Assembly: GCA_013141115.1 (NCBI GenBank) | Contig: JABFRP010000005.1 | Coordinates: 186,001 to 250,000, forward strand | DNA: 64,000 nt | Direction: 5' to 3' | Source: Ferruginibacter sp. | GTDB lineage: Bacteria > Bacteroidota > Bacteroidia > Chitinophagales > Chitinophagaceae | Shown here: positions 63,483 through 64,000 of the stretch, one piece after another | How positions within the stretch are numbered: the first letter of the stretch is position 1 | How the letters are laid out: each line of letters starts with the position of its first letter | Made by a program: the position numbers and the translations under genes | The notes under the pieces: generated by a model | Told to the model about the DNA's origin: nothing | What the model saw: the letters and a program-made list of their open reading frames with translations, nothing else | Databases searched by the model: none

Positions 63483-64000
63483 ATGAAACAAACATTTAAA
63501 TTGCTTTTGGCAGCTGTAATTCTTTGCAGTAGCGCCTATGCACAAAAAAACTCTTCTCCTGCCAAAAAGGGGACTCTAGTGGGACTTCATTATAATATGG
63601 CAGATTTTAAAGCGCCTACTGGTATTAAGGACCCGATCTCCGGAAAAGTATACAGTACTATCAGGGAAATGGATAAAGGCTTTTCTCTATCGTACTGGAG
63701 AGGTCTTACTAATAAAATTGATTTGTCTGTAAAAGCAAATGCGATGTTCCGTGATTACAGTGCCATTTATCAGGGAGTTACTGGTAAAACTGAAATAGGA
63801 TTGGAATTAGAGCCAACATTAAACATTCGCCCTTTTACAGATGCAGCTAAAATTGCCCCTTTCTTGACTGCGGGAATTGGTGCTGGGCTTTACAACGATA
63901 AAATTGGTGCGTATGTTCCTGCGGGGGCTGGTGTTCAATTTAATATGAATAGTATTACCTACTTATTTCTTCAGGGCCAATATAAATTTACTTTAACTGA
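63483..64000 (+). CDS. Small outer-membrane beta-barrel protein, second of a tandem pair (cut by window end)
   Basis: An open frame from the ATG at 63483 runs to the window edge (172 codons visible, no stop). A signal peptide (KLLLAAVILCSSAYAQ) is followed by LVGLHYNMADFKA, GFSLSYWRGLTN, ELEPTLNIRPF and IAPFLTAGIGAGLYNDKIGA, each nearly identical in place to the preceding gene. The main differences are in the loop after the first strand. Confidence 0.8.
   Translation, partial: MKQTFKLLLAAVILCSSAYAQKNSSPAKKGTLVGLHYNMADFKAPTGIKDPISGKVYSTIREMDKGFSLSYWRGLTNKIDLSVKANAMFRDYSAIYQGVTGKTEIGLELEPTLNIRPFTDAAKIAPFLTAGIGAGLYNDKIGAYVPAGAGVQFNMNSITYLFLQGQYKFTLT

Overview
The window looks like chromosomal DNA of a Bacteroidota bacterium, most likely family Chitinophagaceae. 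The reasons are low-to-moderate GC, TAnnTTTG-type -7 promoter boxes, a SusC/SusD pair, SecD-SecF as one polypeptide, a type IX secretion C-terminal domain, an OstA/LptD/MCE/amidase envelope cluster, and many short lipoproteins. The genus is inferred and cannot be fixed from sequence reading alone.

Layout. 0-5 kb: secreted and lipoprotein genes (a cut-off polysaccharide-lyase-like gene, a helical protein, an archaemetzincin lipoprotein, a TolB-like propeller lipoprotein) and a membrane Fe-S oxidoreductase. 5-9 kb: a PRPP-binding phosphoribosyltransferase and cytochrome c maturation genes ccmF and ccmE (CXXXY-type), separated by a four-helix-bundle gene. 9-24 kb: agmatinase-type ureohydrolase, paired small membrane proteins, radical SAM protein, M20 amidohydrolase, methylmalonyl-CoA mutase catalytic chain, A-type Fe-S carrier, secDF, serine hydrolase lipoprotein and aspartate aminotransferase. 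24-33 kb: outer-membrane biogenesis (OstA-like, MlaD-like, amidase, divergent LptD-like), PlsC and Ung.

33-54 kb is the most interesting part: a LacI-controlled carbohydrate locus whose enzymes all point to N-acetylhexosamines. It holds a FucP/NagP-type sugar transporter, a large T9SS beta-helix protein, a GH109-type alpha-N-acetylgalactosaminidase-like oxidoreductase, a NagB-PIG-L fusion, an N-acetylhexosamine-1-kinase-like protein, the LacI regulator, a NagX/DUF5009 membrane acyltransferase, two tandem DUF4874/DUF4832 proteins, SusC, SusD, a PKD lipoprotein and an aldose epimerase. Ten copies of one 14-bp LacI-type palindrome lie in the locus, nine between genes and one inside a coding region. 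At four promoters the operator ends exactly 24 bases upstream of the -7 box position (three good boxes, one degenerate). The likely logic is surface capture (SusCD, beta-helix, PKD protein), periplasmic cleavage (GH109, perhaps the DUF4832 proteins), import, 1-phosphorylation or deacetylation, then deamination into glycolysis.

54-64 kb: an esterase, a LytS/LytTR two-component system, beta-barrel proteins, a GC-rich DUF4386 gene that looks acquired, a broken GlxA-type regulator (nonsense codon inside its helix-turn-helix domain), tRNA-Arg(TCT), a MATE exporter, and two tandem paralogous beta-barrels, the last cut by the window end.
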